Assembly: GCA_002367815.1 (NCBI GenBank)
Contig: DFDG01000210.1
Coordinates: 1-32,414, forward strand
Length of the DNA stretch: 32,414 nucleotides
DNA from: Opitutaceae bacterium UBA3033
GTDB lineage: Bacteria; Verrucomicrobiota; Verrucomicrobiia; Opitutales; Opitutaceae
Reading direction: 5' to 3'
Positions 6,974 through 15,231 of the stretch are shown in pieces. Every line of letters begins with the position of its first letter. Within the stretch, counting starts at the first letter, position 1. The notes under the pieces were generated by a model. That model was given only the letters and a program-made list of their open reading frames with translations, did not search any database and was not told the origin of the DNA. Made by a program: the position numbers and the translations under genes.

Positions 6974-8827
6974 CTATGCGTAGGCGCCGATACGCATGAT
7001 ACGGGCTTGATCACCGCGCCATGTGGATAAAATCCGCACACGAAGTGCCGAGCACGGGGTCGCGGAATCCAAAATATGAGATGCGCGTCGCTGCCATTGT
7101 TGAACTTCACTCGCGACAGTCGTCCATTCGCCACTGCTTTCCAACTGAACTTCATAATGTTTCGCACATTCAGGCTGTCCGGATCCCCAACACATTTGTT
7201 CGTAGTAGGCATCTGACTGGGTCAGGGTCAATTGGCGGTGAAGTCCCGTGTCGAAAACCAACTCAACTCGCTGCAATGAGACCGGCTCAACCCAGCGCAA
7301 TTCGATCCAAGCGGGCAAACCTTCGACCGCATCACTGATCCAACGATGGGTGCCCGGAACGACTCGGTCCGCCGTCACTCCCCGATCTTCCTGCATCGCC
7401 CGGTTTTGACCTGACACAACATTCATGGCCGGACCGTCTTTCGTTTCACTGGAAGCCGTAATGATCGCCCTGAGTGCAAGATCGGTATCGTCGTGCAAAA
7501 GTTGCCCAATCAAGAATGCATCCTGCCCCAGCAACTGTTGTTGCACTTTCGCCATGGTGATCGGGTTTTCCCGAATTTCATTCGGTGTCTCACCTGACTT
7601 CGCCGCCATCGCAGCGACCACCCCCACTCCCTCTCCCACCACGCCACAAGTAGCCATCACTCTGGTCGAGGCAAACGCCACGTGCGTAGCCGAAAGATTT
7701 CGTCCGGCAAACATCAGGTTATCCAGATCCCGCGCGATGCAGCATCCTAGGGGAATATCGTAGACCCACGGCACCGGATGCTGTGTGCAGGGATGTTCAG
7801 CCGGCCGATCTACCCCTTCCGGGGGATGCAAATCAATCGGCCAGCCACCATACGCTATTGCATCGGGCTGGACCCGGGACTGCAGCACATCGGCTTCATT
7901 CAAGATATGACGGCCGATCAGGCGGCGACTTTCACGTTTGCCCGGCACGGCGCCAAACCAATCCAAGGCCCAATTATCGGCCCCATGATTGCCACTGTTT
8001 TTTATGTGATCCCAAACTCCCAGCACGATCGCCAACAGCTCATCCCGGATGGGTTCATTGTGCTTGATCGTATCAAGATCGCCGCCCCACTCAGCCCACC
8101 AAAATCCGTATTCCAAGCCGTAATCAACGTCGCCGTTCGCATGCGGCCGCAGACGCAGATCTTCCTCCGTAAACTTTCGCGCCCATGGTGGCGCGATAAA
8201 CGGCATTGGCCGGTCATGCTTCCGCGCCATGAACAACAAGGTGGAACCCAATCGCTTTTTATCCGCCGATTCCTGAGCCAGGGATTCGCCAAATGCCTCC
8301 TTGTCTTCTCGGCCTTCCAAATAGACCGCTCCAGCCGCGGCCGCCAATGTCGAGTCTCCCGTGCAATCGACATAAACCTTTGCTACAATTTCAAAACGAT
8401 CCTCGGTCGACAATCGTTGGGCCTGCACTTTCGTAATCTTTGATCCTGCGACTTCCACTCCGCTCACAGTCGTATTTAACATCAGAGTAATATTCGCCTC
8501 GGCCCGGCATTTCTCGTAGAGAATCAAATCAAACATCGAGGGAGATCGTTGGGCATTGCGCATCGCATTTTCCAAGCGGATCTCCTCCACGATGCCTGAC
8601 TCCCGCGGTTCCAAGGCCAGATCCAAGCACGGCCGGCAAGTGTTCGCTCCCACCACATGCATACGCACCTCACTGCTCGCATTGCCGCCGAGTACCGGCC
8701 GATCCTGGCAAAGGATCACTCCGGCACCGTTGCGGGCTGCAGACAATGCACAGGCCACACCGGATATGCCGCCACCAGCCACCAGTACATCAGTCGACAA
8801 CTTGGTGGTGGGTAAATCAGAAGTCAT
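6974..8827 (-). CDS. FAD-dependent oxidoreductase with C-terminal discoidin-like domain
   Basis: This 617-residue protein starts with a Rossmann FAD-binding motif (VLVAGGGISGVACALSAA, about residues 14-31) followed by LGGNASSEVRMH, which marks the FAD_oxidored family (PF12831 type). A second FAD contact (DCTGDSTLAAAAGA, about 153-166) and the late motif LMFAGRNLSATHVA (about 366-379) complete the enzyme part, up to about residue 460. The last 150 residues look like a beta-sandwich of the discoidin/F5-F8 type, a sugar- or surface-binding module. There is no signal peptide. A GAGGA site lies 4 nt before the ATG at 8827. The gene stands alone. The substrate is unknown; relatives are often found with carbohydrate-degradation genes. 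Confidence 0.85.
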   Translation of the reverse strand: MTSDLPTTKLSTDVLVAGGGISGVACALSAARNGAGVILCQDRPVLGGNASSEVRMHVVGANTCRPCLDLALEPRESGIVEEIRLENAMRNAQRSPSMFDLILYEKCRAEANITLMLNTTVSGVEVAGSKITKVQAQRLSTEDRFEIVAKVYVDCTGDSTLAAAAGAVYLEGREDKEAFGESLAQESADKKRLGSTLLFMARKHDRPMPFIAPPWARKFTEEDLRLRPHANGDVDYGLEYGFWWAEWGGDLDTIKHNEPIRDELLAIVLGVWDHIKNSGNHGADNWALDWFGAVPGKRESRRLIGRHILNEADVLQSRVQPDAIAYGGWPIDLHPPEGVDRPAEHPCTQHPVPWVYDIPLGCCIARDLDNLMFAGRNLSATHVAFASTRVMATCGVVGEGVGVVAAMAAKSGETPNEIRENPITMAKVQQQLLGQDAFLIGQLLHDDTDLALRAIITASSETKDGPAMNVVSGQNRAMQEDRGVTADRVVPGTHRWISDAVEGLPAWIELRWVEPVSLQRVELVFDTGLHRQLTLTQSDAYYEQMCWGSGQPECAKHYEVQLESSGEWTTVASEVQQWQRRASHILDSATPCSALRVRILSTWRGDQARIMRIGAYA

Positions 8828-8951
8828 GGTTCCTCAATGGGACTACAGCCTGTGCGTGAAAAATAAAGCGGCGATTCTTCATTCATCATTTGAGGCACCA
8901 CGCGCCAGTCATTCACTATCTTATAAACCCAGCCATTCCTAACGTGATCAA

Positions 8952-9728
8952 TCTGTTAACTTTAACTCGATGGACTGGGATACCGGATCGGTCACAGGCG
9001 CGGGCTTTGCTCTAGATGCAGGCGGAGTGGGCAACACCACCTACAACGGAGTCATCAGTGGCACCGTCACCGTTGGCGACAACATCGGGGCGGCCAACTC
9101 CGCCACCCTCGCATTGCTGGCCAGCAATCAGATGCCCGATTCAACCGCTTTGGTGCTCAACTCTGACGGCCGCATCTCCATGGGCACCGGAGCTACCACT
9201 GGCGGCAAGCCGACGATCGGCGCCGACAACAGTTCCTCGTCCTTCTCCGGCTCGGCCACCGGCACCGGCACGCTGACCCCCAACACCGACCTGAACTACG
9301 GCGGCGCCTTCGTTCTGGGTGGCGGCACCTTGAAGCTCAACGACATGGATCTGAGTGTCACCAACCTGGAGATCACCGCTAACTCCACCATCGATTTTTC
9401 CGGCGTCAGTTCCAACATCTTTGCCGGCACCCTCAACTTCCTGAACACCAGTATCACGCTCAACATCATCAACTGGAACAAGAACGTGGACTACTTCTTT
9501 GCCACCAATTGGTCCGGGGCCACCCAGGACATCCTGGACAACCTGGGCGCCGTGCCCATGAGCCAGATCGTCTTCGCCGGCTGGGCCGCCAATAATACCG
9601 GCTGGGACTCCTACGACGATCAGATCTACCCCAACGTCCCCGAACCCTCTACCTACGGCCTCATCCTCATGGCCCTTTGCTCCGCTCTCTTAGCCCTCCG
9701 CAAATACAGGGCCAAACGGAAAAACTGA
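8952..9728 (+). pseudogene. PEP-CTERM protein, 5'-truncated
   Basis: The frame encodes a Gly/Ser/Thr/Asn-rich beta protein ending in a textbook PEP-CTERM tail: VPEPSTYG at about 9640, a hydrophobic helix (LILMALCSALLAL) and a basic end (RKYRAKRKN). Such proteins are exported through Sec and then processed by an exosortase. The first ATG in frame is at 8970, but no signal peptide follows it, and the open frame only extends back to a TAA at 8940-8942. The N-terminal signal and probably more of the passenger are therefore missing. The beta-rich body resembles autotransporter-like repeat proteins common in Opitutaceae. No exosortase gene lies in the window. Confidence 0.7.
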
Positions 9729-9735
9729 GTGAGCG

Positions 9736-9753
9736 AGTGGTCAAAATACCACT
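9736..9753 (+). terminator. Weak stem-loop after the PEP-CTERM gene
   Basis: A perfect 6-bp stem AGTGGT/ACCACT has a 6-nt loop (CAAAAT), 7 nt after the stop codon. No clear U-run follows, so termination is only possible, not shown. Confidence 0.3.
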
Positions 9754-9809
9754 AGGTGATTTAGTTAGATACTCGACCCATACGGCAGGGTTGTTTTGCT
9801 GCAAGCAAC

Positions 9810-10565
9810 ATGCCTGATTTTCGTGTATTCTGTGCCCCACCTTCCACTGAGCCAGTGAACATCACGCTCTCCCCAGAAGAATCTCATCACCTTGTCGCCG
9901 TCAATCGAGCAAAACCGGGAGATACCGTGGTCGCCTTTGATGGACACGGCAGCGAATGGATCTGTGAACTCGTTACCGATCATAAAAGCGCAGCGATCCT
10001 TATGGTGCGATTCGGGCAGAAGATAGCACCTTTGCCATTCGAAATTACGCTGGGTCAGGCTTTGCCCAAGGGCTCGTTCATGGACTCCATTGTGCGCAAG
10101 GCCACCGAGATCGGCGCGACCTGTATCTTGCCACTGGAGAGTGAGCGAACCCAAGTTCATCTCGACGGTAATCGACAGGAAAAGAAAATCGAAAAATGGC
10201 AAACCGCGGCGCTCGAAGCGGCGAAGCAATGTGGTAATCCATTTGTGCCCGAGGTGCTCCCTATCCAATCCGCCATATCTTTTATGGAAAGCGCGAAGGG
10301 CTACGATTTAAAACTCATCGCCAGCCTCCAACCCGGTGCTAGATCCCTCAAATCCGTGCTCAATGATTTTTCCACGGCCCAGAATCGTGCACCAAAAAAA
10401 GTGCTATGGTTAGTCGGCCCAGAAGGTGATTTTACGCCGGCAGAAATGAGCACCTCACGTAGTTTCGGATTCGAACCCGTAACCCTCGGCCCACTCGTGC
10501 TCCGCTGCGAAACAGCCGCAGTCTATGCCCTTAGCATATTGAGCTACGAATTGCAGAACGCCTGA
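9810..10565 (+). CDS. rsmE: 16S rRNA (uracil-1498-N3)-methyltransferase RsmE
   Basis: This 251-residue cytoplasmic enzyme uses SAM to methylate N3 of U1498 in 16S rRNA within assembled 30S subunits. The N-terminal PUA-like part carries the typical ESHHL motif (about residues 24-28). The SPOUT knot is shown by QALPKGSFMDSIVRKATEIGA (about 82-102, split by a turn after KG), WLVGPEGDFTPAE (about 199-211) and LGPLVLRCETAA (about 225-236). Length is normal. The ATG at 9810 leads straight into the conserved RVFC start. The gene points toward the lipoyl gene on the other strand and appears monocistronic. Confidence 0.96.
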   Translation: MPDFRVFCAPPSTEPVNITLSPEESHHLVAVNRAKPGDTVVAFDGHGSEWICELVTDHKSAAILMVRFGQKIAPLPFEITLGQALPKGSFMDSIVRKATEIGATCILPLESERTQVHLDGNRQEKKIEKWQTAALEAAKQCGNPFVPEVLPIQSAISFMESAKGYDLKLIASLQPGARSLKSVLNDFSTAQNRAPKKVLWLVGPEGDFTPAEMSTSRSFGFEPVTLGPLVLRCETAAVYALSILSYELQNA

Positions 10566-10588
10566 TTGTTGCGAAGACAATCTGTCTG

Positions 10589-10612
10589 CAAGGGCAGAAA
10601 TTTCAGCCCTTG
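10589..10612. terminator. Palindrome between convergent rsmE and lipoyl gene
   Basis: A near-perfect 24-nt palindrome pairs CAAGGGC (10589-10595) with GCCCTTG (10606-10612); inside, after one A-A mismatch, GAA pairs with TTC. It overlaps the last codons of the minus-strand lipoyl gene. A smaller hairpin AGACA/TGTCT lies just left of it. Its place between two converging genes suits a two-way transcription stop, though neither side has a long U-run. Confidence 0.45.
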
Positions 10613-11070
10613 CGACTGTCAATGTAGCGCTGCACGTCATCACCGGATACGCGATTACCGGGACCCGTGGCTTCGATGTCAGGTATCGTAGCCGGATTGA
10701 GCCCAGCCTCCTGGGCAATTTTTGTCGCTCGAGGCGTCCAGATGACTTCACGCGTCGGTTTCGTGGCAGCGGGAGCAGAGGAACTGGCAGTCGGCTGTGC
10801 AGCAAGATGGCGCAGGCTTTCGTCACTGGTTTCCATCTCCAGAAAAGTTTCACCTGAAGTCATGGTTGCTCCGGGTTTGCCCAACACAGCATGGACCACC
10901 CCATCGCAAGGACTTTCGAATTCAAACGCCGACTTGTCGCTTTCCAGATCGGCGAGGCGCTGGCCTTTGGTCACATGGTCACCCGCCGCAACCTTGATGA
11001 GGATGACGTTCAGTTCACTAACCGTGGCACCCATTGAGGGCACTGGCACATCGATAATAAATTTTTCCAT
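10603..11070 (-). CDS. Free-standing lipoyl domain + E3-binding domain protein
   Basis: This 155-residue protein has a lipoyl domain (about 1-80) with the lipoylation lysine at 46 in the motif ESDKSAFE, a Thr/Ala/Pro/Ser linker (about 88-105), and a peripheral-subunit (E3) binding domain (about 111-150; TPRATKIAQEAGL and GPGNRVSGDDVQRYI). The 2-oxoacid dehydrogenase E2 proteins share this order but continue with a 230-residue acyltransferase core, which is absent; the protein stops right after the E3-binding domain. The ATG at 11070 was chosen because the lipoyl fold starts at once; a longer frame upstream to 11181 is not conserved-looking. No E1, E2 core or E3 gene is nearby. It could be a swinging-arm carrier, an E3-binding protein, or a truncated E2. 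Confidence 0.85.
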   Translation of the reverse strand: MEKFIIDVPVPSMGATVSELNVILIKVAAGDHVTKGQRLADLESDKSAFEFESPCDGVVHAVLGKPGATMTSGETFLEMETSDESLRHLAAQPTASSSAPAATKPTREVIWTPRATKIAQEAGLNPATIPDIEATGPGNRVSGDDVQRYIDSRKG

Positions 11071-11204
11071 GACTGCTATTTCGTCATCATGAGTGCAACG
11101 AAGGGATCGGGTCAATGCCGCGAAGTTGACCAATATGATATTGGTGAACAGAGCATCAGCCTGTGAAATCTTGCCCCGCATCCGAACACACCCAAGCTGA
11201 GGGC

Positions 11205-12011
11205 ATGACTAAAGTTAAACTTGCCGACATCTTTAGTGAACCCAATCGCGTGGTGGTCACCGCCCACCGGGGGTTCTCCGGCAAGTGGCCGGAAAACACC
11301 TTACCTGCGTTTGCCGCGGCCATCGAATTCGGCTCGGAGATCATCGAATACGACCTTCACTCCAGTCGCGAAAATATCCCGGTGGTCATCCATGATTCGA
11401 CAGTGGACCGCACCACGGACGGAAAGGGCGAAGTGTCCTCACTGCCACTCGCCGCCATCAAGGAACTCAACGCCTCATGGTGGGAAGGTTCCCATGCCGA
11501 AGATGGTTACAGACTAGGTTCTCCGGCCGATGCGTCATCGCGCATCCCCACCTTCGCTGAATTGTTGGCCACATTCTCCGGTCGCGTCGGCATGAATATC
11601 CAAATCAAATCCAACCCACCGCCGAAGATGCTGGCGGAGGTGTGCCGGTTATTTCGTCACCACCATCTCTACGCCTCCGCCTACCTCAGTGTCAGCAGTT
11701 ACCTTGAGGGATTGGCCGTGCGCGAATTGGACGCAACTATTCCACTCTGCATCCTCGAGGATCAAAATCACATGGATGTGGCTGCGATCCACAAACAACA
11801 TGAATTCGGAGTGTGTTGTGTGCAGCCAATGCGCAGGGATGTAGTGCCTGAACTATGCGCAACGGCCAGAAAACTTGGGCTCCCCACCAATGTGTTTTGG
11901 GCCAACGATGCCGCGACGGTTGAGCAGTTTGTAAATGCCGGGGTGCAGGGTCTTTTGACCGATTGGCCGGATCGGGTGATTGCGGTCCTGCTGCAACTCG
12001 GCCGTCGCTGA
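11205..12011 (+). CDS. Glycerophosphodiester phosphodiesterase family protein
   Basis: This 268-residue TIM-barrel protein of the GDPD family hydrolyses glycerophosphodiesters from phospholipid turnover to glycerol 3-phosphate and an alcohol. The motif TAHRGFSGKWPENTLPAF (about residues 19-36) gives the first catalytic His-Arg and the metal-binding E/N. EYDLHSS (about 48-54) supplies the E and D metal ligands, and VIHD (about 61-64) the second catalytic His. The C-terminal TDWPD is also typical. No signal peptide is seen, so it is cytosolic. The ATG at 11205 was preferred to 11163 because the extra 14 residues overlap the promoter side of the divergent lipoyl gene and are not family-like. It runs tail to tail with kdsA, only 10 nt apart. 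Confidence 0.92.
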   Translation: MTKVKLADIFSEPNRVVVTAHRGFSGKWPENTLPAFAAAIEFGSEIIEYDLHSSRENIPVVIHDSTVDRTTDGKGEVSSLPLAAIKELNASWWEGSHAEDGYRLGSPADASSRIPTFAELLATFSGRVGMNIQIKSNPPPKMLAEVCRLFRHHHLYASAYLSVSSYLEGLAVRELDATIPLCILEDQNHMDVAAIHKQHEFGVCCVQPMRRDVVPELCATARKLGLPTNVFWANDAATVEQFVNAGVQGLLTDWPDRVIAVLLQLGRR

Positions 12012-12021
12012 TTTCAGCATT

Positions 12022-12816
12022 TTATTTTTGCACTGCGCGCCACACCGCTAGGCAATCTTCGAGCAATTCAGGCAGTTCATTTAGTGGCACCATATTGGGC
12101 CCATCGGAAATGGCTTGGTCAGGATCAGGATGGGTTTCGATAAACAGTCCATTGGCGCCAGCAGCCAATGCGGCCTTGGCCAGCGGAGCCACAAATTCGC
12201 GTTGTCCGCTGCTTTTGCCATCACCTGCCCCGGGCAATTGCACGCTATGGGTTGCATCCAAAATTGTCGGCAAGCCATTGGCCTTCATAATGGGGAATGA
12301 TCGCATATCCACGACCAGGTTATTGTAGCCGAAAGTCGTGCCCCGCTCCGTTTGCCAGATTTCCTTCGCCTGACCTTCGCGCAACTTGCCCGTCACATGC
12401 ACCATCTCCTGCGGCGAAAGAAATTGTCCCTTCTTAACATTGACCACTCGTCCGGTAGCCGCCGCGGCCAGCAAAAGATCCGTCTGGCGGCAGAGAAATG
12501 CCGGGATCTGGATCACATCACAAACTTCGGCCACGGCTTTGACCTGCTCGCGTTCGTGCAAATCGGTCAGCACCGGGAAACCATATTCGCGCTTGATCAA
12601 CGCCAGCAGTTTCAGACCCTCCGTCATCCCGGTGCCTCGTGGTCCGGATACGGAAGTGCGGTTCGCTTTGTCGAATGATCCCTTAAAGACGATATTGAGC
12701 TCCGGATAAGCCACCCGTAATTCACTGAGCTGCACGGCGACCGCCCGGCAAATAGACTCACTTTCCAACGAACAGGGACCGGCAATTACGAGGAGTTTGG
12801 TGGAATCAAAAATCAT
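12022..12816 (-). CDS. kdsA: 3-deoxy-8-phosphooctulonate synthase (KDO-8-P synthase)
   Basis: This 264-residue cytoplasmic enzyme condenses phosphoenolpyruvate with arabinose 5-phosphate to KDO 8-phosphate, the first step toward the inner-core sugar of lipopolysaccharide. The motifs IAGPCSLES (about residues 11-19) and FKGSFDKANRTS (about 44-55) are diagnostic. Cys15 in GPC is the metal ligand of the metal-dependent class; the E. coli type has Asn there. Length is normal. It starts 12 nt after the pyrG stop, so the two are almost certainly co-transcribed. It shows that the organism makes a KDO-type outer membrane. Confidence 0.96.
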   Translation of the reverse strand: MIFDSTKLLVIAGPCSLESESICRAVAVQLSELRVAYPELNIVFKGSFDKANRTSVSGPRGTGMTEGLKLLALIKREYGFPVLTDLHEREQVKAVAEVCDVIQIPAFLCRQTDLLLAAAATGRVVNVKKGQFLSPQEMVHVTGKLREGQAKEIWQTERGTTFGYNNLVVDMRSFPIMKANGLPTILDATHSVQLPGAGDGKSSGQREFVAPLAKAALAAGANGLFIETHPDPDQAISDGPNMVPLNELPELLEDCLAVWRAVQK

Positions 12817-12828
12817 GGGAGCGAATGG

Positions 12829-14463
12829 TCACTTTTTTCGGCTGACTTTTTTCAGGGAGGCTTTGCCGGCTTTTTGAAATTTCAAGGTCGCCGCGATAAA
12901 CGCGGCAAACAATGGATGCGCTTGATTGGGTTTTGATTGAAATTCGGGGTGAAATTGCACCGCCACAAACCATGGGTGATCCTTCAGTTCGATGATCTCA
13001 ACAAGATTGCGGCGCGGGTTGATACCGCTGATCACCATGCCGCCTTTTTGCAGCTGGGTCACATAGTCATTGTTGACCTCGTAGCGATGGCGGTGACGTT
13101 CGCGGACATGGCTTGATTTGTAGGCATGGTGGGCATGTGAGCCGGGTGTAAGGGCGCATTCATAGCTGCCGAGTCTCATCGTCGCGCCTTTGTCGATGAT
13201 CTTCTTTTGTTCCTCCATCATGTTGATGACCGGGTGAACCGGGTTGGCTTCAAACTCCACACTGCCAGCGCCTTTCAATTTCAGCACATTGCGGCAAAAT
13301 TCGATGACCGCGATCTGCAAACCAAGGCACAACCCATAATAGGGAATTTTGTGCTCACGGGCATATTTGGCTGCGGCGATTTTCCCCTCCGTGCCACGAT
13401 CACCAAATCCGCCGGGGACGAGGATACCGTCAAGCTTTCGCAATATATTCAGACCACCCTTTTTTTCCAAATCCTCGGCATCGATCCGCACGGTGTTGAC
13501 CCGGCAGTTGTTCGCAATCCCCGCATGGGCGATGGATTCATAAACGGATTTATACGCATCCTGCAGCTCGATGTATTTGCCCACAACCCCAATGTTAACC
13601 TCATGGGCAGGATTGAGAATCCGCCCCACCACCTGGTTCCAAACGTTTTTGGTGGGTGGTGGGCATTTCATCCCGAAAAGATCAAACACGAGAGCGTCCA
13701 ATCCCTCCTTCTGCAGAGCTAACGGTAATTCGTAGATGGAGTGATCCACGTCGCGACACTCAATCACGGCCTTTACCGGCACATTACAAAACATGGAAAG
13801 CTTGTCGCGCAGACTGTGATCCAACGGGTGATCCGTGCGGCAAACCAGAATATCCGGTTGGATACCAATCTCGCGCAACTTGGCCACGGATTGCTGGGTG
13901 GGCTTGGTTTTTAGTTCACCCGCCGCTTTAAGGAAAGGCACGAGGGTGACATGGATGAAAATCACGTCGCGGCGACCGATCTCGAGTGCAAACTGACGCA
14001 TGGCTTCAAGAAACGGCAGACCCTCGATGTCGCCCGTAGTGCCGCCGATCTCAGTGATAAGGACATCAGCGCCTTTGCCCCCGGCATAAATGCGATCCTT
14101 GATTTCGTTGGTTACGTGGGGAATCACTTGCACCGTCTTGCCGAGATAGTCACCGCGCCGCTCTTTCTGAATTACGGATTCGTAAACCTGTCCGGAGGAC
14201 AGACTGTTGAGCCGCGAGAGTTTGCCACTGGTGAATCGTTCGTAATGACCTAAATCGAGGTCAGTCTCCGCGCCGTCTTCCAACACATATACTTCACCAT
14301 GTTGGAACGGGCTCATCGTGCCCGGATCAACATTAAGATAGGGATCAAATTTCTGAATTCGGACGGAAAGCCCCCGCAACTCCAAGAGTGCACCCAAGGC
14401 CGCCGCTGTCAGGCCTTTGCCCAGCGACGAAACCACTCCGCCAGTCACGAAAATGTATTTCAT
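12829..14463 (-). CDS. pyrG: CTP synthase
   Basis: This 544-residue cytoplasmic enzyme aminates UTP to CTP using ATP and glutamine. The N-terminal amidoligase domain begins with FVTGGVVSSLGKG (about 5-17) and carries the CTP/UTP-binding segment near 140-150 (GGTTGDIEGLPF). The C-terminal class I glutaminase domain has its nucleophile Cys379 in GLCLGLQ (many family members have Met in the last LGMQ) and the His505/Glu507 pair in VQFHPEF. Length and ends are normal. It precedes kdsA by 12 nt and follows a small membrane protein gene on the same strand by 70 nt. A pyrG-kdsA pairing links nucleotide and lipopolysaccharide supply, since CTP is needed for CMP-KDO. Confidence 0.98.
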   Translation of the reverse strand: MKYIFVTGGVVSSLGKGLTAAALGALLELRGLSVRIQKFDPYLNVDPGTMSPFQHGEVYVLEDGAETDLDLGHYERFTSGKLSRLNSLSSGQVYESVIQKERRGDYLGKTVQVIPHVTNEIKDRIYAGGKGADVLITEIGGTTGDIEGLPFLEAMRQFALEIGRRDVIFIHVTLVPFLKAAGELKTKPTQQSVAKLREIGIQPDILVCRTDHPLDHSLRDKLSMFCNVPVKAVIECRDVDHSIYELPLALQKEGLDALVFDLFGMKCPPPTKNVWNQVVGRILNPAHEVNIGVVGKYIELQDAYKSVYESIAHAGIANNCRVNTVRIDAEDLEKKGGLNILRKLDGILVPGGFGDRGTEGKIAAAKYAREHKIPYYGLCLGLQIAVIEFCRNVLKLKGAGSVEFEANPVHPVINMMEEQKKIIDKGATMRLGSYECALTPGSHAHHAYKSSHVRERHRHRYEVNNDYVTQLQKGGMVISGINPRRNLVEIIELKDHPWFVAVQFHPEFQSKPNQAHPLFAAFIAATLKFQKAGKASLKKVSRKK

Positions 14464-14533
14464 CGGAAAGGGTTAATGCCTGTCACCCGATAGAGACAAG
14501 AAAAAGTCCATTATTGTCCCTCAACTCACGCGT

Positions 14534-14725
14534 TTAGCGCAAAAACAGCCAAGCCACGACCGATCCCCCACCCAACAATACTACCGCCAACAGAAGATAC
14601 AGGGTCCATTTCAAGGCCTTGATCAGCATCCACAACCCCACCGCAGACACGATGATCAAACAGGCCACCACGAACCAGCGGGGGTATTCGCCCAATGATT
14701 GAAGAAATGGCGGCAATGTTTCCAT
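14534..14725 (-). CDS. Small two-helix membrane protein
   Basis: This 63-residue protein has two predicted transmembrane helices (about residues 17-35, FVVACLIIVSAVGLWMLI; about 40-61, ending VVAWLFLR) joined by a short KALKW turn. The ATG at 14725 was chosen because upstream codons run into the divergent gene. It lies 70 nt before pyrG on the same strand and is likely its transcription leader gene. I recognise no family; short proteins like this are found next to core genes in related genomes, but the role is unknown. Confidence 0.6.
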   Translation of the reverse strand: METLPPFLQSLGEYPRWFVVACLIIVSAVGLWMLIKALKWTLYLLLAVVLLGGGSVVAWLFLR

Positions 14726-14807
14726 GCACCTTTGGTTAAGCCTCTCTCCGCTGACCTCTCCAAGCAAAATGATTTGCCCAGAGGCGCTAGCCAAGTCCCA
14801 ATATGAT

Positions 14808-15191
14808 ATGAATTCGAAAGCGCAGCTACTGGCTTGGCTCATGTGTGACGGGGTGCATATCGATCCGGCGACCGGCAAACACACCATACTCGGCGTGTTT
14901 TCGAATATCCAAGCCAAGCAGTTTCCCGTCACCCACCCATTTATGGTCTGGTTTCTCACTTTGACCGACTGCTCAACCGGCAAACATGAAATCCGCATTT
15001 GCATGGGCCGCGACCCCACCCAGATGAAACCACTGCTTCAACGATCCTTCGAATCTCCCCATCCCCTCCAGCGCATCAACCTGATCAACGAAATCCGCAA
15101 CCTCTCGTTCCCAGCAGCCGGCGAATATTCAATACTCATTGAGGTTGATGATGAACTCATTCTGGCCACCAGCATGAATGTCCTCGGCTAA
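14808..15191 (+). CDS. DUF6941-like conserved protein
   Basis: This 127-residue protein has no signal or membrane helix. It has the pattern of a small beta-sandwich family (LLAWLMCDGV near the start, TGKHTILGVFSNI at about 22-34, and a C-terminal GEYSILIEVDDELI), which matches what I know as DUF6941. No function is established. The ATG at 14808 was chosen because the family core starts within a few residues; the longer upstream frame overlaps the divergent small membrane gene. The stop at 15191 lies 40 nt before the PfkB-type kinase gene, so the two probably form an operon. Confidence 0.7.
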   Translation: MNSKAQLLAWLMCDGVHIDPATGKHTILGVFSNIQAKQFPVTHPFMVWFLTLTDCSTGKHEIRICMGRDPTQMKPLLQRSFESPHPLQRINLINEIRNLSFPAAGEYSILIEVDDELILATSMNVLG

Positions 15192-15231
15192 AGCAGTCGC
15201 TGCTTTTAACCTTGATCACTTGAAAACACCC

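Noticed and set aside
10603..11181. Longer lipoyl protein starting at 11181
   Set aside because: The extra 37 residues are not lipoyl-like and overlap the start region of the divergent phosphodiesterase gene; 11070 fits the fold.
14534..15019. Long minus-strand frame extending the small membrane protein
   Set aside because: The N-terminal half runs antisense through the DUF6941-like gene; the membrane protein proper starts at 14725.
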